NCBI GenBank assembly: GCA_051294375.1
Contig: CM119267.1
Span: 24,625,783 to 24,689,782, forward strand
Origin: Paraspadella gotoi
Taxonomy: Eukaryota; Chaetognatha
Direction of reading: 5' to 3'
Length of the DNA: 64,000 nucleotides
The position numbers were made by a program, and so were the translations under genes. Below, piece by piece: positions 35,788 to 52,853 of this stretch; position 1 is the first letter of the stretch; each line of letters begins with the position of its first letter. The notes beneath the pieces were generated by a model. That model was not told the origin of the DNA, did not search any database, and worked only from the letters and a program-made list of their open reading frames with translations.

Positions 35788-38155
35788 ATGAGCGGTTCAC
35801 GACTCAGACTCTTTTTAACGTCCTGCATCTTTGTCGGCGTCGTCATCGTCCTCGTCATCGGCTCTCCTGTCGCAGCCGCCGCCGCCGCCTCCGGCCCTTA
35901 CCAGCCGAACTGGGCCTCCCTGGACGCTCGCCCGTTACCCGCTTGGTACGACGACGCCAAAGTGGGCGTGTTCCTTCACTGGGGCGTCTTCTCCGTCCCG
36001 AGTTTCGGCGACGAGTGGTTCTGGTTCAGATGGGGAAACGGGGACAATAAATCCGTCGAGTTTATGAAGGAGAATTATCGACCTGGATTCACTTACGCGG
36101 AATTCGCTCCGATGTTCAGAGCGGGAATGTTTAGACCGAATGGTAAGGAAATGAGGAAAGGCAGCGGTGGAACGGGGGTGAGGTGGCGCGTGAACGGGAG
36201 GTTGGACGATTGTTTGGTCAAGGGTAAGACTCGGAATGAGTCACCGGAACCGGAGAGTAACTCGGGCCATGTTTTATCCCTTTTAGCTTTAAAATGATGT
36301 TTTGTTATGTCCTTCACGTATTTACATACGTAAATGTATTAGAACTTAGCAATAAAAAAAATTTAGATTGTTTAAAATAGTTTAAAAACGGATTCACATG
36401 GACCGTTAAAAAAGTTGTTTGTAATTTGTCTGCAATTGTTTTGTTTGTCTGTTTGTTTTTTTAATATTTTGATGATAAGTAAATCTTTAAAAAGGCGATT
36501 GAGTTGTTGGTGATATTAAATCTTTAAATCTTTAAATCTTTAAATCTTTAAATCTTTAAATCTTTAAAAAGGCTTTTGAGTTGTTGGTGATATTAAATCT
36601 TTAAATCTTTAAATCTTTAAATCTTTAAATCTTTAAATCTTTAAATCTTTAAATCTTTAAAAAGGCGATTGAGTTGTTGGTGATATTAAATCGGGTGAGG
36701 CACTCGGCGATTAAAACGAATTAAGACGAATTCCCTAACTTTTACGAAAAGGTAATAAATAAATGATATGACTATATATATTTATATTTATATGTAACCG
36801 ATCCTCATTTCAAGATTGGGCGGACCTCTTTGAGAAAAGCGGCGCCAAGTATGTCGTCCTCACGAGCAAGCATCACGAAGGATACACCAATTGGCCGTCA
36901 AGCAGAAGGTGAGCAAGCAACGAAAACAATCAAACGACGTTAAAACAATAACAATAATGTTAATGATTCCTCAAGCTTAAAAAACAAAATCGAAAACAAT
37001 GTACGAAAATTTTAAATATACTACTTAATTCGTATTTTTATTAATTCGCCGTTAATAACTTAATTACAAAATCGATATTTTGTCATGCTCCTAATTTTCT
37101 AAATTTCATAATTACTTAATTTTATAAAATTCTCCAAATTTCAAATTTCTAATTTCTAATTCTCCAAATTTCCTAAATTCCTATAATTCACATTTAAAGC
37201 TTCAACTGGAACTCGATGGACGTCGGACCCAAACGCGATCTGGTGGGAGATTTAGCTGCAGCAGTCAGAGAAAAAAAAGGCATCAAATTTGGTCTTTATC
37301 ATTCCTGGTTCGAGTGGTTTCATCCACTCTATTTACAGGTTAGAATGGTTGAGTTCTATCAACAAGTAAGAGTATTTATCTATGAAATTGGTACAACGAA
37401 TATAAAAATTATCCATTCTTTTAATAAGTAACCAATCTTGCCCCTGACTTTGGACAGGCTTTGGTGGTTTAAGGCCTCCATCAATCTTACAAGAAAATAA
37501 CATTGCTGGTCCCTGCAAGCTTTCAATCAGGACTCTCTCGCAGTCTCGTTTATTCACTCCCAGAGTACCTGTAGGGTGTGCCAAAAAATTTTCAAAATCA
37601 TCGTAGCTCAATTTACATCTGGCAAAATATGGTTGGGAATAATAAAAGGTTTCAGCCGCATTCCTCATCTAAATCAGTTCAACCCCCAAAGCCCTACCCT
37701 CGCTTGAAGGATTTCTGACGAGATTATTGATTGAGACAGTTAAAAAAAAAAATAAATTTAAACTATTATCTTCTGCAGGACAAACACAACAATTGGCAGA
37801 CGAACGACTTCGTCACCTCAAAGACTTACCCGGAACTGATTGAGATCGTCACCAAATACAAACCGGAACTGATTTGGAGCGACGGGGATTGGGAGGCGCC
37901 TTCTTGGTATTGGAATTCGACGAGATTCTTGGCTTGGCTCTACAACGACAGTCCAGTCAAAGACACAGTCGTCGTGAACGATAGATGGGGCATGGGGACT
38001 TTCTGCAAGCACGGAGGATATTGGAATTGCGAAGGTTGATTGATTGATTGATTGGTTGATTGGTTGATTGATTGGTTGATTGATAATGATGATGGTGATA
38101 ATAATGTCAACGATAATGATGATGATTGATGATAAAGATTTGGTTGATTGTGAGA

Positions 38156-38251
<96 letters not shown>

Positions 38252-38958
38252 CATTGTCTGCGAAGCAGTTCATCTGCCGATATTCAATTAATAATATACA
38301 TACTAAAATAATATAATTGCCTCCACTAATCCATCAAACAATCAATCCATTCAATCAATCAATCAACCCCTTCCTTTCGCACTCAGACCGTTTCCAACCG
38401 AGCAAACCCTTGAATCACAAATGGGAGAACGCCTTCACAGTCGACAAGTCCAGCTGGGGCTACAGTCGCCTCACTCCGCTCTCGGGTTACCTCACACCGG
38501 AAGAGCTCGTCCACAAGATCGTCGAGACCGTCTCTCTAGGCGGCAACGCGCTCGTCAACGTTGGCCCGACGGCCGACGGTCGCCTCTTGCCCATCTTCCA
38601 AGAGCGTCTCTTGCAGATGGGTCGTTGGTTGGGCATCAATGGAGAGGCCATCTACGCTACGAAGTTCTGCCAAACGTTTCAGAACGACTCGTTGACGAAG
38701 GACGTCTTCTACACTTGCGCCAAGAACGTCCCTTCAGTCTCTTACGCCATCTTCTTCCGTCTGCCCGTCGATAAAAAGCTCGTGCTCGGATCCGTCGCTC
38801 AATGCCCGACAACGCCGCCCGTCATGCTCGGGGCGCCGGGCAAGATCGGGTGTCGCCGGGTGGAAGGGCGAGGGATCGAATTGGATCTCAGCGGCGTCGT
38901 CGACGTCGTTGAGGCTAATTCGTTGAAGTGGGCGTGGAGCGTCAAGATGAAGAAATGA
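35788..38958 (+). CDS. FUCA: Alpha-L-fucosidase, glycoside hydrolase family 29
   Basis: Five exons: 35788-36142, 36815-36908, 37200-37338, 37779-38034 and 38387-38958. They total 1416 nt, or 471 residues, with phases closing exactly. The enzyme removes terminal alpha-L-fucose from glycans in lysosomes or outside the cell. The N terminus is a signal peptide/anchor ([18 protein letters not shown], then an Ala run). GH29 words follow: [61 protein letters not shown] (the Asp of SDG is the expected nucleophile), VVVNDRWG, and [20 protein letters not shown]. The last part matches the beta-sandwich region and ends in VKMKK. It is closest to animal FUCA1/FUCA2 by eye. Exon 1 starts at the first ATG that gives a signal sequence. 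A family A repeat sits in intron 3 and a CT microsatellite in intron 4. Confidence 0.95.
36524..36663 (+). repeat. Tandem aaatcttt repeat with a duplicated 35 bp spacer
   Basis: (aaatcttt)n blocks alternate with aaggcgattgagttgttggt/gatatt in intron 1 of the fucosidase gene. Confidence 0.9.
37375..37572 (-). repeat. Repeat family A in fucosidase intron 3
   Basis: Reverse copy lying 36 bp after the exon 3 donor. It covers nearly the whole family A unit, from aattggtacaacgaatataa to cactcccagagtacct. Confidence 0.85.
38161..38248 (+). repeat. (CT)n microsatellite
   Basis: 44 CT units in intron 4 of the fucosidase gene, preceded by gattgatt and gatgat repeats. Confidence 0.95.
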
Positions 38959-39370
38959 GGGTTAGGGATTAGGGTCAGTGATTAGGGTTAAAAATAAAGG
39001 ATTAAAGTTAATGATTAAGGTTAGGGATTAGGATTAGGGATTAAGGATTAGGGTTAAGATTAGGGTTAATGATTAAGGTTAGGGATTAAGGTTAGTGACT
39101 AAGAATTAGGGTTAAGATTAGGGTTAAAAATAAGGGATAAAGATTAGGCTTAATAATTAAGGTGAAGGATTAGGGTTAGTGATTAGAGATTATGGTTAAG
39201 ATTAGGGTTAAAAAAAAGGGAGAAAGGATTAGGCTTAATGATTAAGGTTAGAGATTAGGGTTAAGGGATTAGGGTTTAAGATTAGGGTTAAAAATAAGGG
39301 ATAAAGGATTAGAGTTAGGTTTAAGATTGTGTTTAGGGATTAAGGTCACAGATTAGGATACAAGTTAAAG
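38958..39370 (+). repeat. Degenerate TTAGGG-like array after the fucosidase stop
   Basis: About 400 bp of gattagggttaag and ggttagggatta words starting within a few bases of the stop codon. It resembles decayed interstitial telomere repeat and would form most of the 3' UTR. Confidence 0.75.
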
Positions 39371-39549
39371 AAAATTATAAGGTTTTAATGGTCATATATT
39401 GAGGTTAAAATTAAATTCCGGAATATAAGAACAGAAATAGGACGATCTGGAAAAATAGTGCCGAAATAAGAGGGAGAGAGGAGGGGGAGGGCTTTGAGAG
39501 AGATGGGAGAAGAGTGGAGATAAATTAAGTGGAGATGACGAATTTAACA

Positions 39550-39609
<60 letters not shown>

Positions 39610-40538
39610 GAGCCAACTTAACAAAAAATTTTGTGTCCATCTGTATTTGTTGCTGTCTGACAAGCGAATTTCTTAACCTAAGAAATATCGAATATATAAA
39701 CTAGTTTGTATTGTTTCACTTACGTCAACTGTTTAAAAAACTTGTTCACATTAACCATTGGCCAATGGCCATTTTTCGAAAAGGCGATGTTCTTTACAGA
39801 GTTAGTTTCCGGCTTCACCACTAGAGTAGATAGCCCAAACAATCTTTAAACAAAAGACGTCCATAATTTTACTTTTTGGATTGTTTTTTCCATTAAATTT
39901 TATATTGATTTATTATTATTAAATAGATTAAATAAATTAAATAGATTAAATAACAATAGATAGTTCTTTTCAACATCCTAATGATTTATTCCGTATAAGA
40001 GACGTTTACAATTCACTCTGTAAAACAGAGAGATACGCTCCTAAAATTTTTCGGCGAAACCAACTAATACTATTTATCTAATTCTGATACTAATACTCAA
40101 AGAGGATGTGTCTCTTCGTCTGTAACAGTTTCTTTAGGTAAAAAAAACAAACGTTCATAACTAAAAAACTTAATATTTATGTTTGATACTTCATTCTTCC
40201 AACTCTTAATGTCTTTTTTCATCGCCTTTCAACTTCTACGAAATGAGCCAGGGTCTTAATTTTAAAATTACCTTTAAAATTATCTAAATTGAGGAAGATC
40301 GCCCTGTAGCTTGTTAACATGGAAACAAAAAAAATGTGTACTTTTTCTACCGAAAACTATTGAAGTAATTCACCCTGTACTGTAGCGATTAAAATTGAAA
40401 AGAGTTCACCCTGTATCAAGACGCTCCGTCCTTCAACTCCCCCCCCCTCATTCGTTACAGCGCGATCTCTCTCCAATTTAACCATTTCTCTCTTTATCGC
40501 TACAGGGTAATCCTCTTAAAAATTCTATTCGTATACAG
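39371..40538. other. Intergenic DNA with CT tract and inverted ccctgta words
   Basis: (CT)n at 39555-39604. At 40300-40545 there are several ttcaccctgta words and, in reverse, tacagggtga and ctacagggta, an arrangement like a small inverted-repeat element. The right arm ends at the acceptor of tetraspanin exon A. The first coding exon of the tetraspanin should lie in this stretch, but I could not identify it. Confidence 0.5.
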
Positions 40539-45603
<5,065 letters not shown>

Positions 45604-45739
45604 GTTAGTCTTTTTTTTCTTCTCGTTTTCATGTCGGTTCGACGCGTGGTGGCTCTGTAGGTAGATGGCGCCTTTACTGCGACCCCCCCGCTTTTCAGTT
45701 GCGCCGCTTGAGCTCGACGAGCGACTCTATCGTAAGTCT

Positions 45740-46010
45740 TTTTTTTCGCGTCGGTCGGTCGGGTTCGGTCGCGTCGCGTCTGTCGGTCGGTCGGTTCGGT
45801 CGGGTTCGGTCGGTCGGTCGGTCGGTCGGTCGGTCGGTCGGTCGGTCGGTCGGTCGGTCGGTCGGTCGGTCGGTCGGTCGGTCGGGTGTCGGTCGGTCGG
45901 GTCGGTCGGTCGGTCGGTCGGTGGTCGTGTCGGTGTCGGTCGGTCGTCGTCGGTCGGTCGTCGTCGGTCGGTCGGTCGGTCGGTCGGTCGGTCGGTCGGT
46001 CGGGTCGGTG
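45740..46010 (+). repeat. (GGTC)n microsatellite, about 270 bp
   Basis: Longest GGTC tract of the window, with small interruptions. The following ctacttttttgaaaatgctg resembles a diverged family C body. ORFs with Arg-Ser-Val-Gly or Asp-Arg-Pro-Thr periodicity are artefacts. Confidence 0.95.
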
Positions 46011-46687
46011 TACGTCCCTCCGATCTTTTCCCCACACCTACTTTTTTGAAAATGCTGATAACTCATCATTTCAGATAATATTTAATTTGTAAATGTTTCA
46101 TACTTGATCACATGACTAGAAAAGGAATATCTTTATAATTGATATAATTCGGAGTCAATATAGTTAATACTTGGAGGTAAAGCATCATCTAAGGCTAGTT
46201 ATGCAATATGCATATGTGTTTCATATGTGTTCATATAATTTTCATCATGGCGAAGTCGCATGATCTTCCGGCAATACGCGAAATAGCAAATTTAATGCGG
46301 CACCTGACATAATAAATATTAAATAATTCCAAAAATCCTTGAAAAAAAAGAAACTTACTAGTAAGTATAACAAGAACGGTCCTCTATGTAATGGTTGCTC
46401 AGCAGTGGCTTTCCCTTTACGTTATTCCCGGTGATCGTTGATCGGAATTCGATCTTTTATTTTTCGTATTTCTTTTAAAAACAAAAGGAAGCGATACCAG
46501 TCCCAGATTCAAGGTTCAGCAAAATCAACAAAAGAGCATCCGAATTTAAACCGCATATTTTTGCTCCGCGGCGCAACTAAAATTTTAAACGAGAATGTCT
46601 TGGAAATTAAAAGGGAAAATGTCATCGTAAATATCATTATCACAATCGTTATCATCAACGATCACTTTGTCATTAACTCTTCTTAAG

Positions 46688-49353
46688 CGACTTTCGCTGT
46701 GACATCAAAGACTTACCCTCCGATACCTGAGAAGCCGCCTACGAAGCCGGCCGCCGCACCGAGGCCGCCGGCGCCGCCGCCTCAGCCGCCACCGACGCCG
46801 CCTCCTCCGCCGCCGACGCCGCCGCCGCCGCCGCCAACGACCAAACCAGGACCGACATCAAAGCCGAAACCGACAACTAAAGAGAAACCGACAACTAAAG
46901 AGAAACCGACAACTAAGCCGCCTAAGACGACACCGAAGCCGAAGACGACACCGAAGCCGAAGACAACGAAGGCGCCGGGACCGACAAAGGCGCCGTCGAC
47001 AACGAAGGCATCGGGAACGACAGCGGCGCCGGGGACAACTGGAGCGCCACCGGCGGCGGCGCCGGGGAAACGTGAATGAAATTGACCATTTGTTTTTTCA
47101 AAACTTTTTCATATTAATTTGGTTCGGTTTTTTGTTTATTTTGGTCTGCTTCCCTCTCGCTCTCTCACTCATTTTCACTCTTACTCTTTCTCTCTCATCT
47201 CTCGTTCCTTTCTCCCTCTCTGTGTCTCTCTCACTCACTCACTCTCTCTCCCTCTCTCTCCATCTCTCTCTGTCTCTTTCTCTCTCACTCCCTCTCTTCT
47301 CTTTCCCTCCTTCTCATTCTCCCTCTCTCTCTCTCTCTTTCTCTCTCTCCCTTTCTCTCTCTATCTCTCTCTCTCTCTCTATCTCCCTCTCCCCAGCCTG
47401 TCCCTCTATGGAAACAAAAGGGAAGTCATCTGAAAATCTCGTCTACCATCCTGGAAAAAGAAAGAAATTTTGTTACCTTTTTTCCAAAGACGCAAGGAAT
47501 TGGCCAGAAGCGCAGAAGTTCTGCCAGAGCATGGTACGCTGAATATTTGTTCTTGCTACACAGGATCAACGAGGCCTGCGCCGTGAAATGTACTCGCTCT
47601 CTGTCTGTCTTATTCATGTGGCGCGCATGCGCAGTGCGCACACAATGTATTGCGCTCACATACAATTGAACCCATCGTATTCCGTCCACATAAGCTTGCG
47701 ACCACGTAAGATAGCGCCCACGTAACTCGCTCTCTGTCTGTCTTATTCACGTACACTTTTATTTGGTGGCGCGCATGCGCAGTGCGCACACGATGCATTG
47801 CGCTCACATACAATTGAACCCATCGTATTCCGTCCACGTAAGCTTGCGACAACGTAAGATAGCGCCCACGTGACCCACTTTTCATCCTGATGGAACCCTT
47901 TTATTTACCTAAGTTAAACTAAATTATTTGTATGTTGCTATCATCGCAGGAGTATCAAGCCACCAAAAGCAAATCGAATCGGATTAATTAATTTTTTAAT
48001 TAATTCTAGGGTGGACGATTGGCCGAGTTCGATCGAGTCATCGATTTCCAAGAAATAGAAAAAATGACGATGGGATTCGGTGAGATAATGTCTAAAGGTA
48101 GGTTCTAACTAGTCTCTCATCAGGGAAAAGAGGTAAGTAGGGTAAGGAATATATTGGTAATAGGTAAGTAACTATAACAAAGGGAACAAGGGTACATAAA
48201 AGGGAGAGAAGGGAGAGGGAAGGTTTTCAGACCCCGAGACCGAGAGGAGAAGTTGAGAGAGTGAGTCCGATCTCCAAGACTCTATCCGTGACTCCGGGGA
48301 TGAAGAGGAGGGGACGACGAGGGGAGGAGGAGGCGTTGAGAGGGGGAAGAGAAGGCCCGGGGGAGAGAGAGGTTCTGGCGGTAAGGTGAGCCTCTATCTT
48401 GGTTGTGATTGTCTGTGATACACGGAAACGCGGGGATTATCACCAACTGACGTAACGGACTCCGGATCATCAGTAATCGTCTCCTGTCGTTGACACGTTT
48501 AAACCAGTCCCGTCACTTTTAAGACGGAACCGGGATGGTTAGGGATTTGAATTCGGAACGCCCGCTAGATGTCGGTACACTCGCTCTTTTATTTCGATGT
48601 CATTAACTCACGACCACTGACGTAAATTTTCTCTCCCTAATTCCTACAGGCGTCAAGTTATTTCTCGTCGGCGCGATCCGCTACAAATTCGAAGGATGGA
48701 AAACGAAAACTAGTCAGTCAGTCAGTCCGTCCCTCCGTCCGTCTATCATCCGTCCGTACGTCAGTTCCCTTTGTCAGTCCCTCCGTCCTCTCGGTAGACA
48801 ATCGAAGATTAAATGGGCTCCTTGAACGTTCCATCCATCCCTCCTCCCCCAACCCCACACTTCTCCTACCCCTCCACCCCCCCTACGGGGCCACGCCCAC
48901 CTCGAAAGGCGACTTCCGGTGGATTTCCGACAACGCCTCCGTCACTCTTTCCGATTTGGGAATTTTCGACGGCGACGACAAAGATTCTTTGAAAAAACTT
49001 CAGCCCGACGAAGACAAGAAGCGTGAGAGAATTACGGGGGGCGACTGTCCGTGATTAATACTTATCAATACTTATCAATACTTATAAATACTTATCAACA
49101 CTTATCAGCCCGACGAAGACAAGAAGCGTAAGAGAATTATGGGGCGACCTGTCCGTTTGTACGTCGGTCCTTTTTTTCTTATTTTGTCCGTCCGTCCGTG
49201 TTTTCTTGTCGCTTTGTTTTCTGTCCGTAAGGACATCGTATTGTCCCTCCATCTATGTCTCTATTTAAGTATTTTTATTGTCCTTCTTTTTGTCTTTTCT
49301 GTTCGTCAGGCTGTTTGTTTAGACATTCATCTATGCGCCCGTCTGTATCTCTC

Positions 49354-49387
<34 letters not shown>

Positions 49388-49675
49388 CGCTCAAAGATTA
49401 TTTTCTCTTTGGTTATTGGTTTCGTTTTTTCCGCTTTATTTTTCAATGAATTTTCATGGACCAAATTTAAACAAATCTTTTCTATCTTTCCTTATCTAGC
49501 TTTACCTCTCTACCTATCTATCTATCTATCTATCTATCTCCGACCCACTTTATTCCAGGCGGAACTGACCGGAAACACTTCTCTCTCTGCAATTACGGGA
49601 GAGGCACTTGGCTGACCAACCAATGCGTTCGCGACAGCAAAGCGAGAGAAGCCTTTTTGTGCCAAGGATCGAAAA
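46688..49675 (+). CDS. Pro/Thr-rich stalk and C-type lectin-like domain (lectin-tetraspanin, part 2)
   Basis: Exons: 46688-47071, 47397-47533, 48010-48097, 48650-48712, 48909-49022 and 49559-49675. All join in phase (mostly phase 1) with each other and with 45603 upstream. The first encodes a stalk of about 127 residues, Pro runs then PTTKEKPTTK-type repeats, like a mucin linker. The rest form a C-type lectin-like domain: FCYLF, NWPEAQKFCQSM, GGRLAEFD, FLVGAIRYKF, FRWISDNASV, then HFSLCNYG, TWLTNQC and AFLC. The Cys and Trp framework is complete. The carbohydrate/calcium motifs (EPN or QPD, and WND) are not seen; WLT stands where WND is expected, so classical calcium-dependent sugar binding is doubtful. 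The domain would be extracellular. If not joined to the tetraspanin, it is a lectin-like gene that lacks its own start. Confidence 0.8.
47592..47878 (+). repeat. Direct duplication, about 140 bp x2, with gcgcatgcgc core
   Basis: Units at about 47592-47728 and 47729-47878 share ctcgctctctgtctgtctta, ggcgcgcatgcgcagtgcgc, tacaattgaacccatcgtat and aagatagcgcccacgt. The core gcgcatgcgc equals the vertebrate NRF1 recognition word. It lies in the intron after the first lectin exon. Confidence 0.85.
48092..48400 (+). repeat. Repeat family B, copy 2, overlapping a lectin exon donor
   Basis: Nearly identical to 42077-42390. The shared first bases ctaaaggtaggt span the end of exon 48010-48097, so the element appears to supply the last codon bases and the splice donor. 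Confidence 0.8.
48999..49150 (+). repeat. Local 50 bp direct duplication at an exon end
   Basis: agcccgacgaagacaagaag plus the following donor region recur about 105 bp downstream (48999 and 49104) with a weakened donor (gtaaga in place of gtgaga), separated by an aatacttatc repeat. Confidence 0.8.
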
Positions 49676-49699
49676 GTATTTATGTCGTCGTCGTCGTCG

Positions 49700-49724
49700 N
49701 NNNNNNNNNNNNNNNNNNNNNNNN
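49700..49724. other. Assembly gap (25 N) in a (GTC)n tract
   Basis: A 25 N placeholder directly after the last lectin exon and about 90 bp before the noisy duplicated segment. True size unknown. Confidence 0.95.
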
Positions 49725-50259
49725 TGTTTTATGTTGTTGTTTGTCGTTGTTGTTGTCGTTGTTGTAATGTCGGGGCGGGATGGGGATTTCAATTTTTCTT
49801 CTAATTTACGTAAATCTCTCTCTCTCTCTCTCCTCTTCTCTCTCTCTCTCTGCTCTCTCTCTCATTTCTTCTTCTCTCTCATCTCTTCATCTCTCGTCTC
49901 TCATCTTCTCTTTCTCTTCTCTCTCTCTCCTATCTCAAGTTCCTCTTTGACTGAAAAAGAGAAGGAGAAATTCGAGAATGCAAATCAGAAATCTTCTCTG
50001 GGTTTCGAGAAGTATTACGTTTGTGAGTTAATTCGTCGATCAGTTTTCATATCTAGATATAGATTTAGCTAATCAAGTTATTCAATCAATCGATCATCAG
50101 TCACTTTATTTATTAAATCAATCAATTAATCAATCAAAAAAATCGGCAAAATCATCTTTGATCTTTAATTAAAATTGATCTATCACTCAAGATCAATGCC
50201 ACATTTTTTTTTTAACAAGATTGGAATTGAAAGAAAAAGGAAGATATGTGCAAAGCGCC

Positions 50260-51345
50260 GAAGTAAATTTTAGGGAGAGGATGATGTGATAGATATGAAT
50301 AGCGTATGAGGAGAATTGTGATATGTATGGTCAGGTAAGGGTTGTAGTATGGTCAAGCGCTATAAAGGCGAGTGAAGGTTTGAAGGCAAGCTATGAGGAG
50401 AAGTGAAATGTATAGATATGTCAACGTTATGTAAGGGGAATGAGGTGATAGTGCAAAGCACTGTAAGGAGGGGATAAATGAATATGATATTGCCAAAAAG
50501 CCGCGCTAGAAGGAGGAGGAAATGTGAATATTGCTAAGGCATACGGAGAGGGGATGAATGGATTGATATGGCAAAGCGTAAAGGGGAAGATGAAAATTGT
50601 CTAGATTGTAAAGGAAAGAGGTGATGATTGATACAGCGCATGAAGGGGGGAATGAAAATGAGATATGATATGTGCAAAGCACGTAGACGATATGGTAATA
50701 TGAAGTAGTAAGGATGGAGGATGGAAAATGTATGATTGAAAACTATGTAAGGAACGAGGATGATGGTTGTTTGCGCCTAGTAAGGGCGGGGGATGAGAAG
50801 TGCAAACGTATTCAAGGACGGTAAGTTAGTAGCGGTGCAAAATCCCACATGGTCATTAAGCGGAAGCATCTAATCAGATGATAAGTTGAGGATTCATCTT
50901 AAAAAATCCGCAGTGAAGCGATAATTTTGGGTGTTTTTTTTTTTTTCTATTTTTGGGTTTGTTTTTTTTTTCTATGTTTGGTTTGTTTTTTTTTTTCTAA
51001 TTTTTTGGGTTTTGTTTTGTTTTTTTCTATTTTTGGGTTTTTTTTTTCTATTTTTGGGTTTGTTTTTTTCTATTTTTGGGTTTTTTTTTTTTTGTTTTTT
51101 TTCTATTTGGGTTGTTTTTGTTTTTTTGGGGTTTTTTTCTATTTTTGGTTTGTTTTTTTTTCTATTTTTGGGTTTTTTTTTTTTCTATTTTTGGTTTTTT
51201 TTGGGTTTTGTTTTTTTCTATTTTTGGTTTTGTTTTTTTTTCTATTTTTGGGGTTTTTTTTTTTGTTTTTTTTTCTATTTTTGGGTTTTTTTCTATTTTT
51301 GGTTTTTTTTCTATTTTTGGTTTGTTTTTTTTTTCTATTTAAACT
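50260..51345 (+). repeat. Noisy versions of the gatatg and TATTTTTGGG arrays
   Basis: 50260-50850 is the blurred counterpart of the 53 bp array at 58140-58570. 50930-51345 is a T-rich array of tttttctatttttgggtttt units, counterpart of 58660-59020. Confidence 0.75.
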
Positions 51346-52455
51346 CATTTATACTTATACGATTTCATCGAAACTTGATTTCCAGCTATTACCCCAGTTC
51401 CTTAACCACATACATAATTTAAAGTTAAATCGCCCGATCCACTTATGAGTAAATTGTATTTCACTGGCTAAGAATAGATGGATAAGACAAACAGACAGAC
51501 AGACTTGACCAGGGACAGAATGAACGATATGACATTTTTTTAGCATAATCTTTTCGAATTTGGATGTTCTGAGATGATCTGTAATGATTTACCATCAAGA
51601 TTTTGGGGTGGGACTGGACGGACAATCAAAAATGGAATAGAGCCGGAATCTGAGAGGTATATAAGAAGATCCAGCTAATAATGTTTAAATAAACGCGAAT
51701 TAAAGTGGATTAACCAATATAAAATTAATTATTTATTCAATCATAAATTGTTCCCCGAATTTTTGGCAAGCTGTTATAGTTTGATATAACGTCACAGAGG
51801 AAGAGCGTGTCTCTATTGAAAATTAAGATTTTAAATTAATTTATGATGAAATGACGCTTAATAGCAAATAATAGTAATAATATAATATACTACGACATCT
51901 CGTTTTTTGTTCTTTGGCCAAGCGCGTGCGATGGTGGCCAGTGCGATTTCTTACAAAAGATTTGGGAATTTGGGAAGTATATTTTCGACAAACGGAAGAA
52001 TGTGAGACTGTGGAATAAGTGATCCGCTTAACTGACTCGTTGTAATTTAAAAGTTTATATTTAAAAATATTGTGAAAAAATTATTGAAATTGCCAATTGA
52101 TCCATTTTCAAATAAACAATCAAAAAAGTAAAATTTTTATTTTATTTGCTTAAAACTTCATATATATATTGTTTTAAGAACTTGTAATTGAAAAAAACGT
52201 GTTCTTTTTTTATTTTGCTCGAAAAGTGAAGCACGCGACCAGACTCAAATCCCGCGGAGAAAATTGGGAACAAATTGGCGGACATAATGGACTTCATTGG
52301 GAGTGGTGAAGTCTTTGATGTGAAATGGTGAGAATTCGGGAAAAATGTGATTTAAAATGGTAAGTGTGATAATGTAGTTTGGGAATTGGTTTTGAGCTTT
52401 TTTGATTTTAAGTAATGATTTAATCTCTACCTATAACGATATTTATTTCTTTGTC

Positions 52456-52486
<31 letters not shown>

Positions 52487-52777
52487 ATTATTATTATTAT
52501 ATTAATTATTATTAGTTATATTATATATTATTATTATTATGCATAATATTAATTTTTACATATCATTTTTATTTTTTAAATTTTGATAATTTATATACAT
52601 TAGATTATTTATAATCCCTGGACTCACAATGGGCCCAAGGACGGGTGCTCGGGGGAAAGGTATCTCGCTTCGGACGATGGGATTAACAAACACTAACAAT
52701 TTTTTGTAAGATAAGGACTTTGTTTTTTGCGGTGCAAGAAGACTTGGCGGCCATGAAGTGAGAGAGAGGAGAGAGAG

Positions 52778-52853
<76 letters not shown>

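Noticed and set aside
50927-51448. 173-residue Phe-rich ORF, also at 58622-59082
   Set aside because: T/G-rich tandem array in an intron of the duplicated segment.
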